Positions 47,742 through 55,681 of a DNA stretch of 64,000 nt are shown here, one piece after another (position 1 is the first letter of the stretch; each line of letters starts with the position of its first letter). The notes under the pieces are model-generated. The model was not told the origin of the DNA, made no database searches, and saw nothing but the letters and a program-made list of their open reading frames with translations. Source of the DNA: Sphingopyxis sp. FD7 (GTDB taxonomy: Bacteria; Pseudomonadota; Alphaproteobacteria; Sphingomonadales; Sphingomonadaceae); NCBI RefSeq assembly GCF_003609835.1, contig NZ_AP017898.1:186001-250000 (forward strand). Reading direction: 5' to 3'. The translations under genes and the position numbers were made by a program.

Positions 47742-48715
47742 GCCTCCGCCCGCTTTGCAGCGGGAATATGGGCGTCGAACCATTGCCGGACGGGGACAAG
47801 CGCCGGATGCGCAAGGTCGCGTTCGAGCAGCCCCCACATGCGCGGCTGGAACTGGCGGTAATGCGGCTTGTTGTCGCGTTTCCACAGGCGGACGAAGACG
47901 CCCAGAATGCGCGTGTTGCGCTGCGCCGCGAGTGCCCAATAGGCATCCTCGATCTTGCGTCCCGTCGCCGCCTGGTAGCGCGCGAGCATCGCCGCCTCGA
48001 CCGCCGGGTCGACGTCGCGCCGCGCATCTTCGAGCACCGAGGCGAGGTCATAGGCGGGGTGGCCGACGAGCGCGTCCTGAAAATCGAGCAGGCCGTAATG
48101 CGCCAGCCCGTCCTGCCCGGCGATGAGCATGATATTTTCGGCATGAAAATCGCGCAGCACAGTGACGCGCGGCTGACCGTCCGTCTCCACCGGCATCAGC
48201 GCCGCCTGCCACGCGGCGCGGAAGGCATCGCGGTCGATGGCGATGTCCAGCGCCGGGCAATACCAGTCGGCGAACAGCATCACCTCGCCCAGCCATTGCT
48301 CCAGTCCGTGCACGGGCAGCCCCGGCATCGGCGGTTGCGCATGGAGATGGACCAGCAGGTCGGTGACGCCGCTATAATAAGCGGTTTCGCGGTCCAGCGC
48401 GGCATCGACCGTCTCGCGCAGCCGCACGTCGCCGAAATCCTCGATCAGCAACAGGCCGGCTTCCAGGTCGCGCGCAAGGATCGTCGGCGCGTTCAGCCCC
48501 GCGGCGCAGAGATATTCGGCCACCGCGATGAAAGGCCGCGGATCCTCGTGCGGCGGCGGCGCGTCCATCAGCACCGCGCGCCGTTCGCCATCGACGACCC
48601 GGAAATAGCGGCGGAAGGATGCGTCGCCCGCGAGCGGCAGGATGCGGGCATCGCCCCAGCCATGCGCCGCAAGGAAGGCGGGCGCATGGGCGGGCGGAAT
48701 CATCGGAGCGGCCAT
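47732..48715 (-). CDS. amgK: Anomeric MurNAc/GlcNAc kinase
   Basis: A 327-residue APH-like sugar kinase. The catalytic loop is VTVLRDFHAENIML with the HRD-equivalent Asp, the metal site is GLLDFQDALVGHPAYDLASV, and the N-lobe is GDASFRRYFRV. AmgK phosphorylates the anomeric carbon of MurNAc for MurU. I start at the ATG at 48715, which has GGAGG four bases upstream and overlaps tsaE; an ATG at 48703 is possible. The tsaE-amgK-murU order is common in Alphaproteobacteria. Confidence 0.92.
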   Translation of the reverse strand: MAAPMIPPAHAPAFLAAHGWGDARILPLAGDASFRRYFRVVDGERRAVLMDAPPPHEDPRPFIAVAEYLCAAGLNAPTILARDLEAGLLLIEDFGDVRLRETVDAALDRETAYYSGVTDLLVHLHAQPPMPGLPVHGLEQWLGEVMLFADWYCPALDIAIDRDAFRAAWQAALMPVETDGQPRVTVLRDFHAENIMLIAGQDGLAHYGLLDFQDALVGHPAYDLASVLEDARRDVDPAVEAAMLARYQAATGRKIEDAYWALAAQRNTRILGVFVRLWKRDNKPHYRQFQPRMWGLLERDLAHPALVPVRQWFDAHIPAAKRAEAWT

Positions 48716-49149
48716 CGCGCCTCCCAAGCGGGCGGCACTGTCGCTGTCAAGACGCGCGCGTCGCCTGCGCCCGAAATCGCCAGCGCGAGCGCATCCTGCC
48801 AGCCGTCGCTGCCCAGCCGCTCGGGCCATTCGATCAGCAGCGCGCCGTCGTACAGATAATCGTCGAGGCCGAGTTCGATCAGCTCGCCCGGTTCCTCGAT
48901 CCGGTAAAGATCGACATGCGCGATGGGCAGGTCGACCTCGGGCGGCGCATAGGGCTGGACGATCGCAAAGGTCGGGCTGGGCGCTTCGCCCGCAAGCCCG
49001 CGCGCCTTCAGCATCGCGCGCGCCAGCGTCGTCTTGCCCGCGCCGAGGTCGCCCGACAGCAGCACGACGTCGCCGGGCGCGAGCGCGCCGCCGATCGCCG
49101 CGCCGATGGCGTCGGCCTGGTCGAGATTATAGGGACGGCGGAATTGCAT
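48700..49149 (-). CDS. tsaE: tRNA N6-adenosine threonylcarbamoylation ATPase TsaE
   Basis: A 149-residue P-loop ATPase that works with TsaB and TsaD in making t6A at position 37 of ANN-decoding tRNAs. Walker A is LLSGDLGAGKTTLARAML, a conserved SPTFAIVQPY and HVDLYRIEEPGELIELGLDDYL follow. Normal length. Its stop overlaps amgK, giving translational coupling. Upstream lies a long inverted repeat and then divL, so whether tsaE is co-transcribed with divL depends on that structure. Confidence 0.96.
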   Translation of the reverse strand: MQFRRPYNLDQADAIGAAIGGALAPGDVVLLSGDLGAGKTTLARAMLKARGLAGEAPSPTFAIVQPYAPPEVDLPIAHVDLYRIEEPGELIELGLDDYLYDGALLIEWPERLGSDGWQDALALAISGAGDARVLTATVPPAWEARWPLR

Positions 49150-49164
49150 GGCCGTGTCGGGGTT

Positions 49165-49387
49165 GATTCGCGCAGAGGGGCAGAGATCGCGGAGATTTTT
49201 GGTTCACGCGGAGACGCGGAGACGCGGAGAAGATCCGGGCCGACAGGCCCATCAACCTCTCGAATGCCGAACCTTGGAGCGATGTCGGAAAAGGGAAGCC
49301 GCTTCGCGGAAAGCACAATTTCTCCGCGTCTCCGCGTCTCCGCGTGAATCTTTTTTTCTCTGCGCGCTCTGCGCCTCTGCGCGAATC
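49165..49387. repeat. 223-bp nested inverted repeat between tsaE and divL
   Basis: Outer 14-bp arms GATTCGCGCAGAGG (49165-49178) and CCTCTGCGCGAATC (49374-49387) are exact reverse complements. Inner 28-bp arms (49203-49230 and 49321-49348) are also exact, each built of tandem CGCGGAGA units after TTCA. A 90-bp non-repetitive core lies between. It starts 16 bp before the tsaE start and ends 9 bp after the divL stop. Confidence 0.92.
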
Positions 49388-49395
49388 GTCCATCG

Positions 49396-51759
49396 TCACG
49401 CCCCGCGCGGCAGGCTGACGCGCACCAGCGTGCCCTGTCCCGCCTCGCTCACCACTTCCATCGTCCCGCCATGCGCCGCGACGAGCTGGCGCGCGAGGGC
49501 GAGGCCGATGCCGCCGGTGTCGGTGCCCGCCTGCTGTCCCCTGGCGACCGCGGCGGCGGTTTCGGGCATTCCGGGGCCGTTGTCGGAGACGATGATGTCG
49601 ATCCCGCGCTTGTCGCCGTCGGCGTGCAGCAGCACGCGGCCGCCCGATTTGCGCGCCGGCGCGGTGAAGCGCACCGCATTGTCGAGCAACCCGGCGACGA
49701 GGCGCGCGAGCCGCGGCGCGTCGCCTTCGATGACGCCAAGGTCGGCGGCGATGTTGCCCACCAGCTCGACCTTCTCGGCGTCGGCGAAGGGGCGTGTGGC
49801 CTGCAGCGCCTTGTCGAGCAGCGCGCGGACGTCGACCGGCGCGCGCTCGATCGCCAGCGTCCCCGCCTCGCCTTGCGCGAGGTCGAGCACATTGTCGATC
49901 TGGCGGCCGAGCACGGCGACCGAATCCATGATCGCATCGACATAGGCGCGCTGCTGGTCGTCGAGCTTGCCCGCATAGCCCGCCTGCAACATCTCGCCGA
50001 AACCCCCGATCGAGGTCAGCGGCGTGCGCAGTTCGTAACTCATCCGCGACAGGAAAGCGGTCTTGGCCTTGTCGGCCGCTTCCAGTGCCTCGTTGCGTTC
50101 GCGCAGCGCGCCTTCCATCTTCCGGCTCGCGGTGATGTCCAGCATGATAAGCAGCGCATTGCCGTCGGGCAGCGGGATCGACGCGAAGTCGAAATGGCGC
50201 CCGTCGGCAAAGCGGATCTCGCCGACGCGCTGCTGGCGTTCGAGCGTCGCGGCGCGGATCACTTCCTGAACGATGCTGATCTGGTTCGGTTTGGCGAGCC
50301 GGTCGGCGAGACCGCCCATCAGCACATCGACGCGGGGGTGCGCCGCAAGCGTCGGTTCATCGACACCCCACAGACGGCGGAAGCGCTGGTTCCAGAGGTG
50401 GAGGCGGCCATCCGGGGCAAAGACCGCGACCGCTTCGAACAGATTGTCGAAGGTGGCGGTGCGCACGCGCAGCAGCGTATCGCGCGCGCCCGCGAGCTGG
50501 ACCTGCTCGGTCTTGTCCTCGGCGATCAGCAGCAGTCCGCCGTCGGGGGTCGGCTGCGCGACGACGTGCAGGTGGGTGCCGTCGCGCAGGCGCCAGTCCT
50601 CCTCGCTTGCCTCGGCCCGCGCAAACCAGTCGACATGCGCCTGCCGCCATTCGGGATAGTCGCGCACCTCGGGCGTCCGGCCGCGCTCGCGCCATGCGTC
50701 GAGCAGTCGCGCGAACGGCCGCGCTTCCGCCACATCTTCCGTCTCGAGTCCGAACAGGCGGCGAAAGGGCAGGTTGGCGAAGGCGAGGCCCTGATCGGGG
50801 CCGAATTGCGCGACCGCGGCCGACAGCCGGTCGAGCAGGTCGCGCTGCGTATCGACGAAGCGGCGGTGCGCGCCGCGCTCGCTTTCCAGTTCCTGAATGT
50901 CGATCGCATAGCCCGCAATGCCGATCATGCGCCCACCCTCGGGGGTCAGCGGCACATCGACGACGCGCATGATCCGCCGCTCGCCCTCGATCGTCACCGG
51001 GATGGTGCGCATCTGCGCGGCCCCCGCTGCGCGCGCGGCGTCGGCGGCGTCGGTCGCGCTCACCCCCGCGACCGTTTCGCACAGCTCGATCCCGCCGTCG
51101 ATCACCGCGGCGGCGCTCTTCGCCTCGACCGCGCGGACATAGGCGGCGTTGACGAGCGCGAGCTGCAGGTCGGTGTCCCGGAACCACATGGGGAAGGGCG
51201 CCGCCTCGATCAGCCCCGACAAGGCCTCGAACGCCGCCAGCGCCTCGTCGCGTTCGGCGCGGGCATGGGCGAGCGCCTGCTGTCCCTCGGTCGCGTCGCT
51301 GAGCCACAGGAGCACGCTGCCGGCCCCGCCGACCGCCTGCGGCGCTGCGGCGCCCTGGACGATGATCGTGCGATGGCTGCCTTCGGGTTTCAGGCTGAGC
51401 TGAAAGGGCTTTGCGCCGCGCTGTGCGCCGAGGATCGCCTGGCGCAGCATGTCGTGACTTGCCGCGTCGAGCCCGTTGCCGATCCCGCGCAGTTCGTCGA
51501 AATTGCGCGGGCCGCGTTCGAGCCCCAGCCAGCGACCCAGTCGTTCGCTCGCCTCGATCCGCCAGTCGGCGCGAACGATCACCGGAAGCTGTGGCGACGC
51601 TTCGACCAGACTCGCAAGCCGTTCGGCCTGCCCGGCGACGAACGCCGAGCGCCGCTGCATCGCAATCCCGCGCAAAGTCGCCCACAATCCGGCGAGCAAC
51701 CACAGCGCCGCGAACAGGCCGAGGGCGAAGAGCAGCGTCGGGGAAAGCGTACCGCTCAT
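49396..51759 (-). CDS. divL: DivL-type PAS sensor pseudo-histidine kinase with Tyr in place of the phosphoacceptor His
   Basis: A 787-residue inner-membrane protein. A membrane helix (about residues 7-30) precedes several PAS-like domains (RIEASERLGRWLGL; LIEAAPFPMWFRDTDLQLALVN; a third near 435-550, EAVAVFAPDGRLHLWNQRF). The dimerisation helix reads FLSRMSYELRTPLTSIGGF, with Tyr575 where a kinase has His. The HATPase keeps LLDNAVRF, DNGPGMP and GIGLALARQLVAAHGG. DivL of Caulobacter has the same Tyr and controls CckA-CtrA through DivK. The location next to ahcY and tsaE is also seen in other Alphaproteobacteria. This protein should link cell-cycle signals to CtrA. Confidence 0.9.
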   Translation of the reverse strand: MSGTLSPTLLFALGLFAALWLLAGLWATLRGIAMQRRSAFVAGQAERLASLVEASPQLPVIVRADWRIEASERLGRWLGLERGPRNFDELRGIGNGLDAASHDMLRQAILGAQRGAKPFQLSLKPEGSHRTIIVQGAAAPQAVGGAGSVLLWLSDATEGQQALAHARAERDEALAAFEALSGLIEAAPFPMWFRDTDLQLALVNAAYVRAVEAKSAAAVIDGGIELCETVAGVSATDAADAARAAGAAQMRTIPVTIEGERRIMRVVDVPLTPEGGRMIGIAGYAIDIQELESERGAHRRFVDTQRDLLDRLSAAVAQFGPDQGLAFANLPFRRLFGLETEDVAEARPFARLLDAWRERGRTPEVRDYPEWRQAHVDWFARAEASEEDWRLRDGTHLHVVAQPTPDGGLLLIAEDKTEQVQLAGARDTLLRVRTATFDNLFEAVAVFAPDGRLHLWNQRFRRLWGVDEPTLAAHPRVDVLMGGLADRLAKPNQISIVQEVIRAATLERQQRVGEIRFADGRHFDFASIPLPDGNALLIMLDITASRKMEGALRERNEALEAADKAKTAFLSRMSYELRTPLTSIGGFGEMLQAGYAGKLDDQQRAYVDAIMDSVAVLGRQIDNVLDLAQGEAGTLAIERAPVDVRALLDKALQATRPFADAEKVELVGNIAADLGVIEGDAPRLARLVAGLLDNAVRFTAPARKSGGRVLLHADGDKRGIDIIVSDNGPGMPETAAAVARGQQAGTDTGGIGLALARQLVAAHGGTMEVVSEAGQGTLVRVSLPRGA

Positions 51760-51930
51760 CCCGCCTTATATCCTTGCTTATCCGGCTTCGCTGCACGCAT
51801 GATCGCCAGCCCTAAAGGCGATGGAGTCATGTTTCAATCGGATGTCGTCGCGGATCGGCGCGCCGCATCATCCGATGGGCGCGCCGTCCAAGGTTTTTCT
51901 GATCGAAGAGACCAAGTCTCCGCCCACCAT

Positions 51931-51958
51931 CGTCATCCCCGCCTTCGCCGGGATGACG
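51931..51958. repeat. Short palindrome of the CGTCATCCC family
   Basis: CGTCATCCC-CGCCTTCGCC-GGGATGACG, 9-bp perfect arms, eight bases after the ahcY stop. It could also act as a transcript-end hairpin. Confidence 0.65.
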
Positions 51959-51966
51959 GAATGGAA

Positions 51967-53385
51967 TCAATAGCGGTAATGGTCGGGCTTGAACGGGCCT
52001 TCGACCGGCACGCCGATATAGTCGGCCTGTTTCTGCGTCAGCCGGGTGAGCTTTACGCCCAGCTTTTCGAGGTGGAGCGCGGCGACCTTTTCGTCGAGAT
52101 GCTTGGGCAGGACATAGACGTCATTCTTGTACTGATCGCTGCGGGTCCACAGTTCGATCTGCGCGAGCGTCTGGTTGGTGAAGCTCGCCGACATCACGAA
52201 ACTCGGATGGCCCGTCGCGTTGCCCAGGTTCACCAGGCGGCCCTTTGACAGGATGATGATCTGCTTGCCGTCGGGAAACTCGACCAGGTCGACCTGCGGC
52301 TTCACTTCGGTCCATTTGTAATTGGCGAGCGCCGCGATCTGGATCTCGCTGTCGAAATGGCCGATGTTGCAGACGATCGCCATATTCTTCATCGCCGCCA
52401 TATGTTCGGCGGTGATGACGTCGGCGTTGCCCGTCGCGGTGACGAAGATGTCCGAGCGTTTGACGGCCTCGTCCATCGTCACGACCTCGAAACCCTCCAT
52501 CGCCGCCTGCAACGCGCAGATCGGGTCGATTTCGGTGACGAGCACGCGCGCGCCACCGTTGCGGAGGCTCTGCGCGCTGCCCTTGCCGACGTCGCCGAAG
52601 CCGGCGACGGTCGCGACCTTGCCCGCGAGCATCACGTCGGTGCCGCGGCGGATCGCGTCGACCAGCGATTCCTTGCAGCCGTAAAGATTGTCGAACTTCG
52701 ACTTGGTGACGCTGTCGTTGACGTTGATCGCGGGGAAGGGCAGCTCGCCCTTCCTGGCGATGTGATAGAGGCGGTGGACGCCGGTGGTCGTTTCTTCCGA
52801 CACGCCCTTGATCGCCTTGACCGTCCGTGTGAGATAGCCCGGCCTGGCGGCGATGAACGCTTTGAGCGCACGCTGCATCTCGACCTCTTCCTCATTTTCG
52901 GGCGCGGGCATCGTCTCGCCGGCTTCGAGCTTTGCGCCCCACAGCGCGAACATTGTCGCGTCGCCGCCGTCGTCGAGAATCAGGTTCGCGGTCTGGCCGT
53001 CGCCGTCCTTTTCCCAGTCGAAGATGCGGCCGACATAATCCCAATAGTCGGCGAGGCTTTCCCCTTTCACCGCGAACACGGGCACGCCCGACGCGGCGAT
53101 CGCGGCGGCGGCATGATCCTGTGTGGAAAAGATGTTGCAGGTGGCCCAGCGCACTTCGGCGCCAAGCGCGGTGAGCGTCTCGATCAGCACCGCGGTCTGG
53201 ATCGTCATGTGCAGCGATCCGGTGATGCGCGCACCCTTCAGCGGCTGCGCCGCGCCATATTCGGCGCGCAGCGCCATCAGGCCCGGCATTTCGGTTTCGG
53301 CGATGTCGATTTCCTTGCGCCCGAAATCGGCAAGTCCGATGTCGGCAATCACATAATCGCGGGTGTCGGCGGCGAGAGTGGCCAC
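51967..53385 (-). CDS. ahcY: S-adenosylhomocysteine hydrolase
   Basis: A 472-residue NAD-dependent enzyme that splits SAH into adenosine and homocysteine, relieving methyltransferase inhibition and feeding MetH. Substrate residues lie in [36 protein letters not shown] and the catalytic [10 protein letters not shown]; the NAD motif is [16 protein letters not shown]; the C-terminal HYRY is typical. I start at GTG 53385 with GGAG eight bases upstream; a longer reading from 53430 is unlikely. About 100 bp upstream lies the same palindrome as at the metF/metH operon. Confidence 0.98.
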   Translation of the reverse strand: MATLAADTRDYVIADIGLADFGRKEIDIAETEMPGLMALRAEYGAAQPLKGARITGSLHMTIQTAVLIETLTALGAEVRWATCNIFSTQDHAAAAIAASGVPVFAVKGESLADYWDYVGRIFDWEKDGDGQTANLILDDGGDATMFALWGAKLEAGETMPAPENEEEVEMQRALKAFIAARPGYLTRTVKAIKGVSEETTTGVHRLYHIARKGELPFPAINVNDSVTKSKFDNLYGCKESLVDAIRRGTDVMLAGKVATVAGFGDVGKGSAQSLRNGGARVLVTEIDPICALQAAMEGFEVVTMDEAVKRSDIFVTATGNADVITAEHMAAMKNMAIVCNIGHFDSEIQIAALANYKWTEVKPQVDLVEFPDGKQIIILSKGRLVNLGNATGHPSFVMSASFTNQTLAQIELWTRSDQYKNDVYVLPKHLDEKVAALHLEKLGVKLTRLTQKQADYIGVPVEGPFKPDHYRY

Positions 53386-53483
53386 GGGGGATTCTCCATA
53401 TTGGCTGAACGACCGCAGGCGAGCGGCCACGAAAACCGTGTAATTTTCTTGCGCGCTCTAGCCGAAAGCGCGCCGCTGATCAA

Positions 53484-53503
53484 ATATAAACTTTTCTTTA
53501 TAT
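53484..53503. promoter_or_regulatory. Palindromic operator upstream of ahcY, matching the sahR operator
   Basis: ATATAAACTTTTCTTTATAT has 8-4-8 geometry with one mismatch; on the minus strand it reads ATATAAAG-N4-GTTTATAT. A TATATT minus-10-like hexamer (53488-53483, minus) occupies the same place in the palindrome as at 11728. Confidence 0.82.
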
Positions 53504-53787
53504 CGCAAGCCCGGCACCGCCCGGCGATGGACGCCGGGCACGCGAATCGGCGCGCGACAGGAAGGCCGCGCGTAAAAAAATTATTCCGGCCGCAATTGTG
53601 ACAGTCCGCGCCGCACTTTTGTGACACGGAGTCGTAAAGTCCAAGATTCTGAAAATATTGACTTATAATGCGCCTAGCGATGAGCATAATTCGCTATTAT
53701 GACAACAGTGTTACAAGCGACCGAAAACATTGACTTTTCATGTCCTGCGCGAGAAAATCAGCGAAAGTTTTTGGGGAGATAGTCGAG
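53504..53787. other. AT-richer intergenic region upstream of the TPR gene and ahcY
   Basis: No gene is visible in 53386-53787 apart from the operator. This is the most AT-rich stretch I noticed. It contains two direct TTGTGAC copies (53596 and 53619), TATAAT at 53664-53669 and several TTGAC words. These are promoter-like, but I cannot pair a minus-35 and minus-10 with confidence. Confidence 0.4.
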
Positions 53788-54186
53788 ATGAAAAAAATCC
53801 TGCCGCCGCTGATCGCGCTGGCTTTCGCAAGCCCGGCCGCGGCGCAATCAATCGTGGTCGTCACCGCGCCGCAAACCGATTCGCAGGTGCTGCCGGTTGC
53901 CTATGCCGAGCTGAAGGCCGGCGAAAATCAGGCCGCAGTCGACAAGCTGACCGGCGAATCCACGCTCGACAAGCGCGATCCGTCGCGCCTCATCAATCTT
54001 GGCACTGCCTATGCCCGGCTGGGCCGCACCGCCGAGGCCGCCGCCGCCTATGACGCGGCGATCGGCAGTCCGATCCGCTACGATGTCGAACTGGCGAGCG
54101 GTCGCTATGTCGATTCGCGCTGGGCGGCGCGGATGGCGCTCGCCAATCTGGAACAGGGTCGGCCGCTGCTCGCGCTCGCGCGGTAA
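53788..54186 (+). CDS. Secreted TPR-repeat protein
   Basis: A 132-residue exported protein. Signal peptide MKKILPPLIALAFASPAAAQ. One clear tetratricopeptide-type unit follows (RLINLGTAYARLGRTAEAAAAYDAAI), with helical flanks. Such small periplasmic TPR proteins are common in sphingomonads without known roles. I start at the ATG at 53788, which follows GGGGAGA and gives a clean signal peptide. Convergent with yqgE, with a palindrome between the stops. Confidence 0.8.
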   Translation: MKKILPPLIALAFASPAAAQSIVVVTAPQTDSQVLPVAYAELKAGENQAAVDKLTGESTLDKRDPSRLINLGTAYARLGRTAEAAAAYDAAIGSPIRYDVELASGRYVDSRWAARMALANLEQGRPLLALAR

Positions 54187-54197
54187 CAAACATCGTC

Positions 54198-54217
54198 GCC
54201 CCCGCGCAGGCGGGGGC
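54198..54217. repeat. Palindrome GCCCCCGC-GCAG-GCGGGGGC
   Basis: A 20-bp perfect hairpin in the gap between the convergent TPR and yqgE genes. It could work as a bidirectional transcript-end structure. Confidence 0.6.
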
Positions 54218-54240
54218 CGCTGCCGACGCAGTGCGAAGCC

Positions 54241-54804
54241 TCAAGCCTCGCCGCCCTCGGTTGTCAGCAGGCGGGCGTCCACTCCCGCCTCGGCAAACGC
54301 CGCCTGCCATCGTTTGGCGGGCGGCGTGTCGAACAACAAGCGGTCGCTGCCCGGCGTGACGTGCCAGCCGTGGCGCACCATTTCGCCCTCCAGCTGCCCC
54401 GGCGACCATCCCGCATAGCCCAGCGCGACGAGCCAGCGCGAAGGGCCGCGATCCTCGCCGATCGCGCGCAATATGTCGTGCGAACTCGACACCATCCAGC
54501 GATCGGCGACCTGCACCGCGCCTTCGCCGCCCCAGTCGCGGCTGTGGAGGACGAAACCGCGCGACGGTTCGACCGGACCACCCAGAAAAACCGGCTGGTC
54601 GAGTGGCGCCTGATGCGCGATTCCGAGTTGGTCGAGCACCGCGCCGACGGTCATCCCTTCGATCGGGTCGGCAATGCCGATCCCCATCGCCCCGTCCTGG
54701 TCATGGCTGATCATCGCGATCACCGAATGTTCGAAGCGGGGATCGCCGATCCCGGGCAGCGCAAGCAGCAGCTGGCCGGTGAACCAGGCGGGGGCGGTTT
54801 CCAT
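54241..54804 (-). CDS. yqgE: YqgE/AlgH family protein
   Basis: A 187-residue cytosolic protein of the UPF0301 family (called AlgH in Pseudomonas). The signature LLLALPGIGDPRFEHSVIAMISHDQDGAMGI is clear, followed by VFLGGPVEPSRGFVLH and LVALGYAGWSPGQLEGE. The biochemical role is unknown. I start at the ATG at 54804, which gives family length. Convergent with the TPR gene. The region between it and the peroxiredoxin holds a 78-bp REP-like element. Confidence 0.92.
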   Translation of the reverse strand: METAPAWFTGQLLLALPGIGDPRFEHSVIAMISHDQDGAMGIGIADPIEGMTVGAVLDQLGIAHQAPLDQPVFLGGPVEPSRGFVLHSRDWGGEGAVQVADRWMVSSSHDILRAIGEDRGPSRWLVALGYAGWSPGQLEGEMVRHGWHVTPGSDRLLFDTPPAKRWQAAFAEAGVDARLLTTEGGEA

Positions 54805-54894
54805 GACGCCATCATGCCGCGTGGGGGCAGGGCGGTCCAGTAGCTTTGGGGCGTGGGTGTCAGCGTTGGGGTGGAGAGCGGACGTTCTCATATC

Positions 54895-54972
54895 CGTCAT
54901 CCCGGCGAAGGCCGGGATCTCGCCCTATCGGTTTACCGCACCGGCGAGATCCCGGCCTTCGCCGGGATGACG
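54895..54972. repeat. REP-like palindrome, 78 bp (near-identical to 30767-30844)
   Basis: Ends CGTCATCCCGGCGAAGGCCG and CGGCCTTCGCCGGGATGACG, core CCCTATCGGTTTACCGCACC. It differs from the other copy by paired A/T versus C/G in the arms. Confidence 0.85.
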
Positions 54973-55112
54973 ATAGAGTTGAGGTCAGCAATCGGCCGAA
55001 ACCAGACGTTCCGTCCAAATTCCCTTGCCGCACCCCCACCATCCTTGACTCGTGCGCCGCTCGCCCCAATGTCTCGCCGACCCGAATCCCCTCGAGCGAA
55101 AAGGATGCCACG

Positions 55113-55595
55113 ATGACGATCCAGCCCGGCGACAAGCTGCCCGACGCCACCTTTGTGAAGGTGACCGAAAATGGTCCCGAACAGGTCAGCAGCGCCGATT
55201 ATTTCAAGGGCCGCAAGGTCGCGCTTTTCTCGGTCCCCGGCGCCTTCACCCCGACCTGCTCGGCGAAGCATCTGCCCGGATTCGTCGAAAAGGCGGACGA
55301 GCTGAAAGCGAAGGGCGTCGACGAAATCGCCTGCACGGCGGTCAACGACGCCTTTGTGATGGGGGCATGGAGCAAGAGCGCCAATGCCGGTGACGCCGTG
55401 ACGATGCTCGCCGACGGCAACGGCGCCTTTGCCGAAGCCGTGGGCCTGACGATGGACGGCACCGCCTTTGGCATGGGCAAGCGCGGCCAGCGTTTCTCGA
55501 TGATCGTCAACGACGGCGTCGTCGAACAGCTGAACGTCGAAGCGCCCGGCGAGTTCAAGGTGTCGAGCGCCGATCATATGCTGGAACAGCTGTAA
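55113..55595 (+). CDS. Peroxiredoxin (PRX5/hybrid-type)
   Basis: A 160-residue thiol peroxidase that reduces hydrogen peroxide and organic peroxides. The peroxidatic Cys49 is in VPGAFTPTCSAKHLPGF; CTAVNDAFVMGAW and RFSMIVNDGVVEQLNVE are typical of the PRX5 group. Start ATG 55113, AAAAGGATGCC upstream. In this group the reductant is usually glutathione/glutaredoxin or thioredoxin. A monocistronic gene by appearance. Confidence 0.93.
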   Translation: MTIQPGDKLPDATFVKVTENGPEQVSSADYFKGRKVALFSVPGAFTPTCSAKHLPGFVEKADELKAKGVDEIACTAVNDAFVMGAWSKSANAGDAVTMLADGNGAFAEAVGLTMDGTAFGMGKRGQRFSMIVNDGVVEQLNVEAPGEFKVSSADHMLEQL

Positions 55596-55602
55596 AACCC
55601 AA

Positions 55603-55633
55603 ATCCTCCCTGTGGCGAAGCCATGGGGAGGAT
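55603..55633. repeat. Short palindrome ATCCTCCC ... GGGAGGAT
   Basis: 8-bp arms around 15 bases, eight bases after the peroxiredoxin stop. Related to the ends of the 14726-14863 repeat. It may serve as a transcript-end hairpin. Confidence 0.55.
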
Positions 55634-55681
55634 CGGGCTGCCCTCTTCCCTTTTGTCACAATTTCGTGCAACAGCGTCGCG

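Noticed and set aside
49203..49348. CRISPR array or direct-repeat array
   Set aside because: The two repeated blocks are inverted, not direct, and there are no spacer-repeat alternations or cas genes.
53641..53670. Strong sigma-70 promoter at TTGAC ... TATAAT before the TPR gene
   Set aside because: The TTGACT directly abuts the TATAAT, so the spacing is impossible; no other minus-35 at 16-18 bp is convincing.
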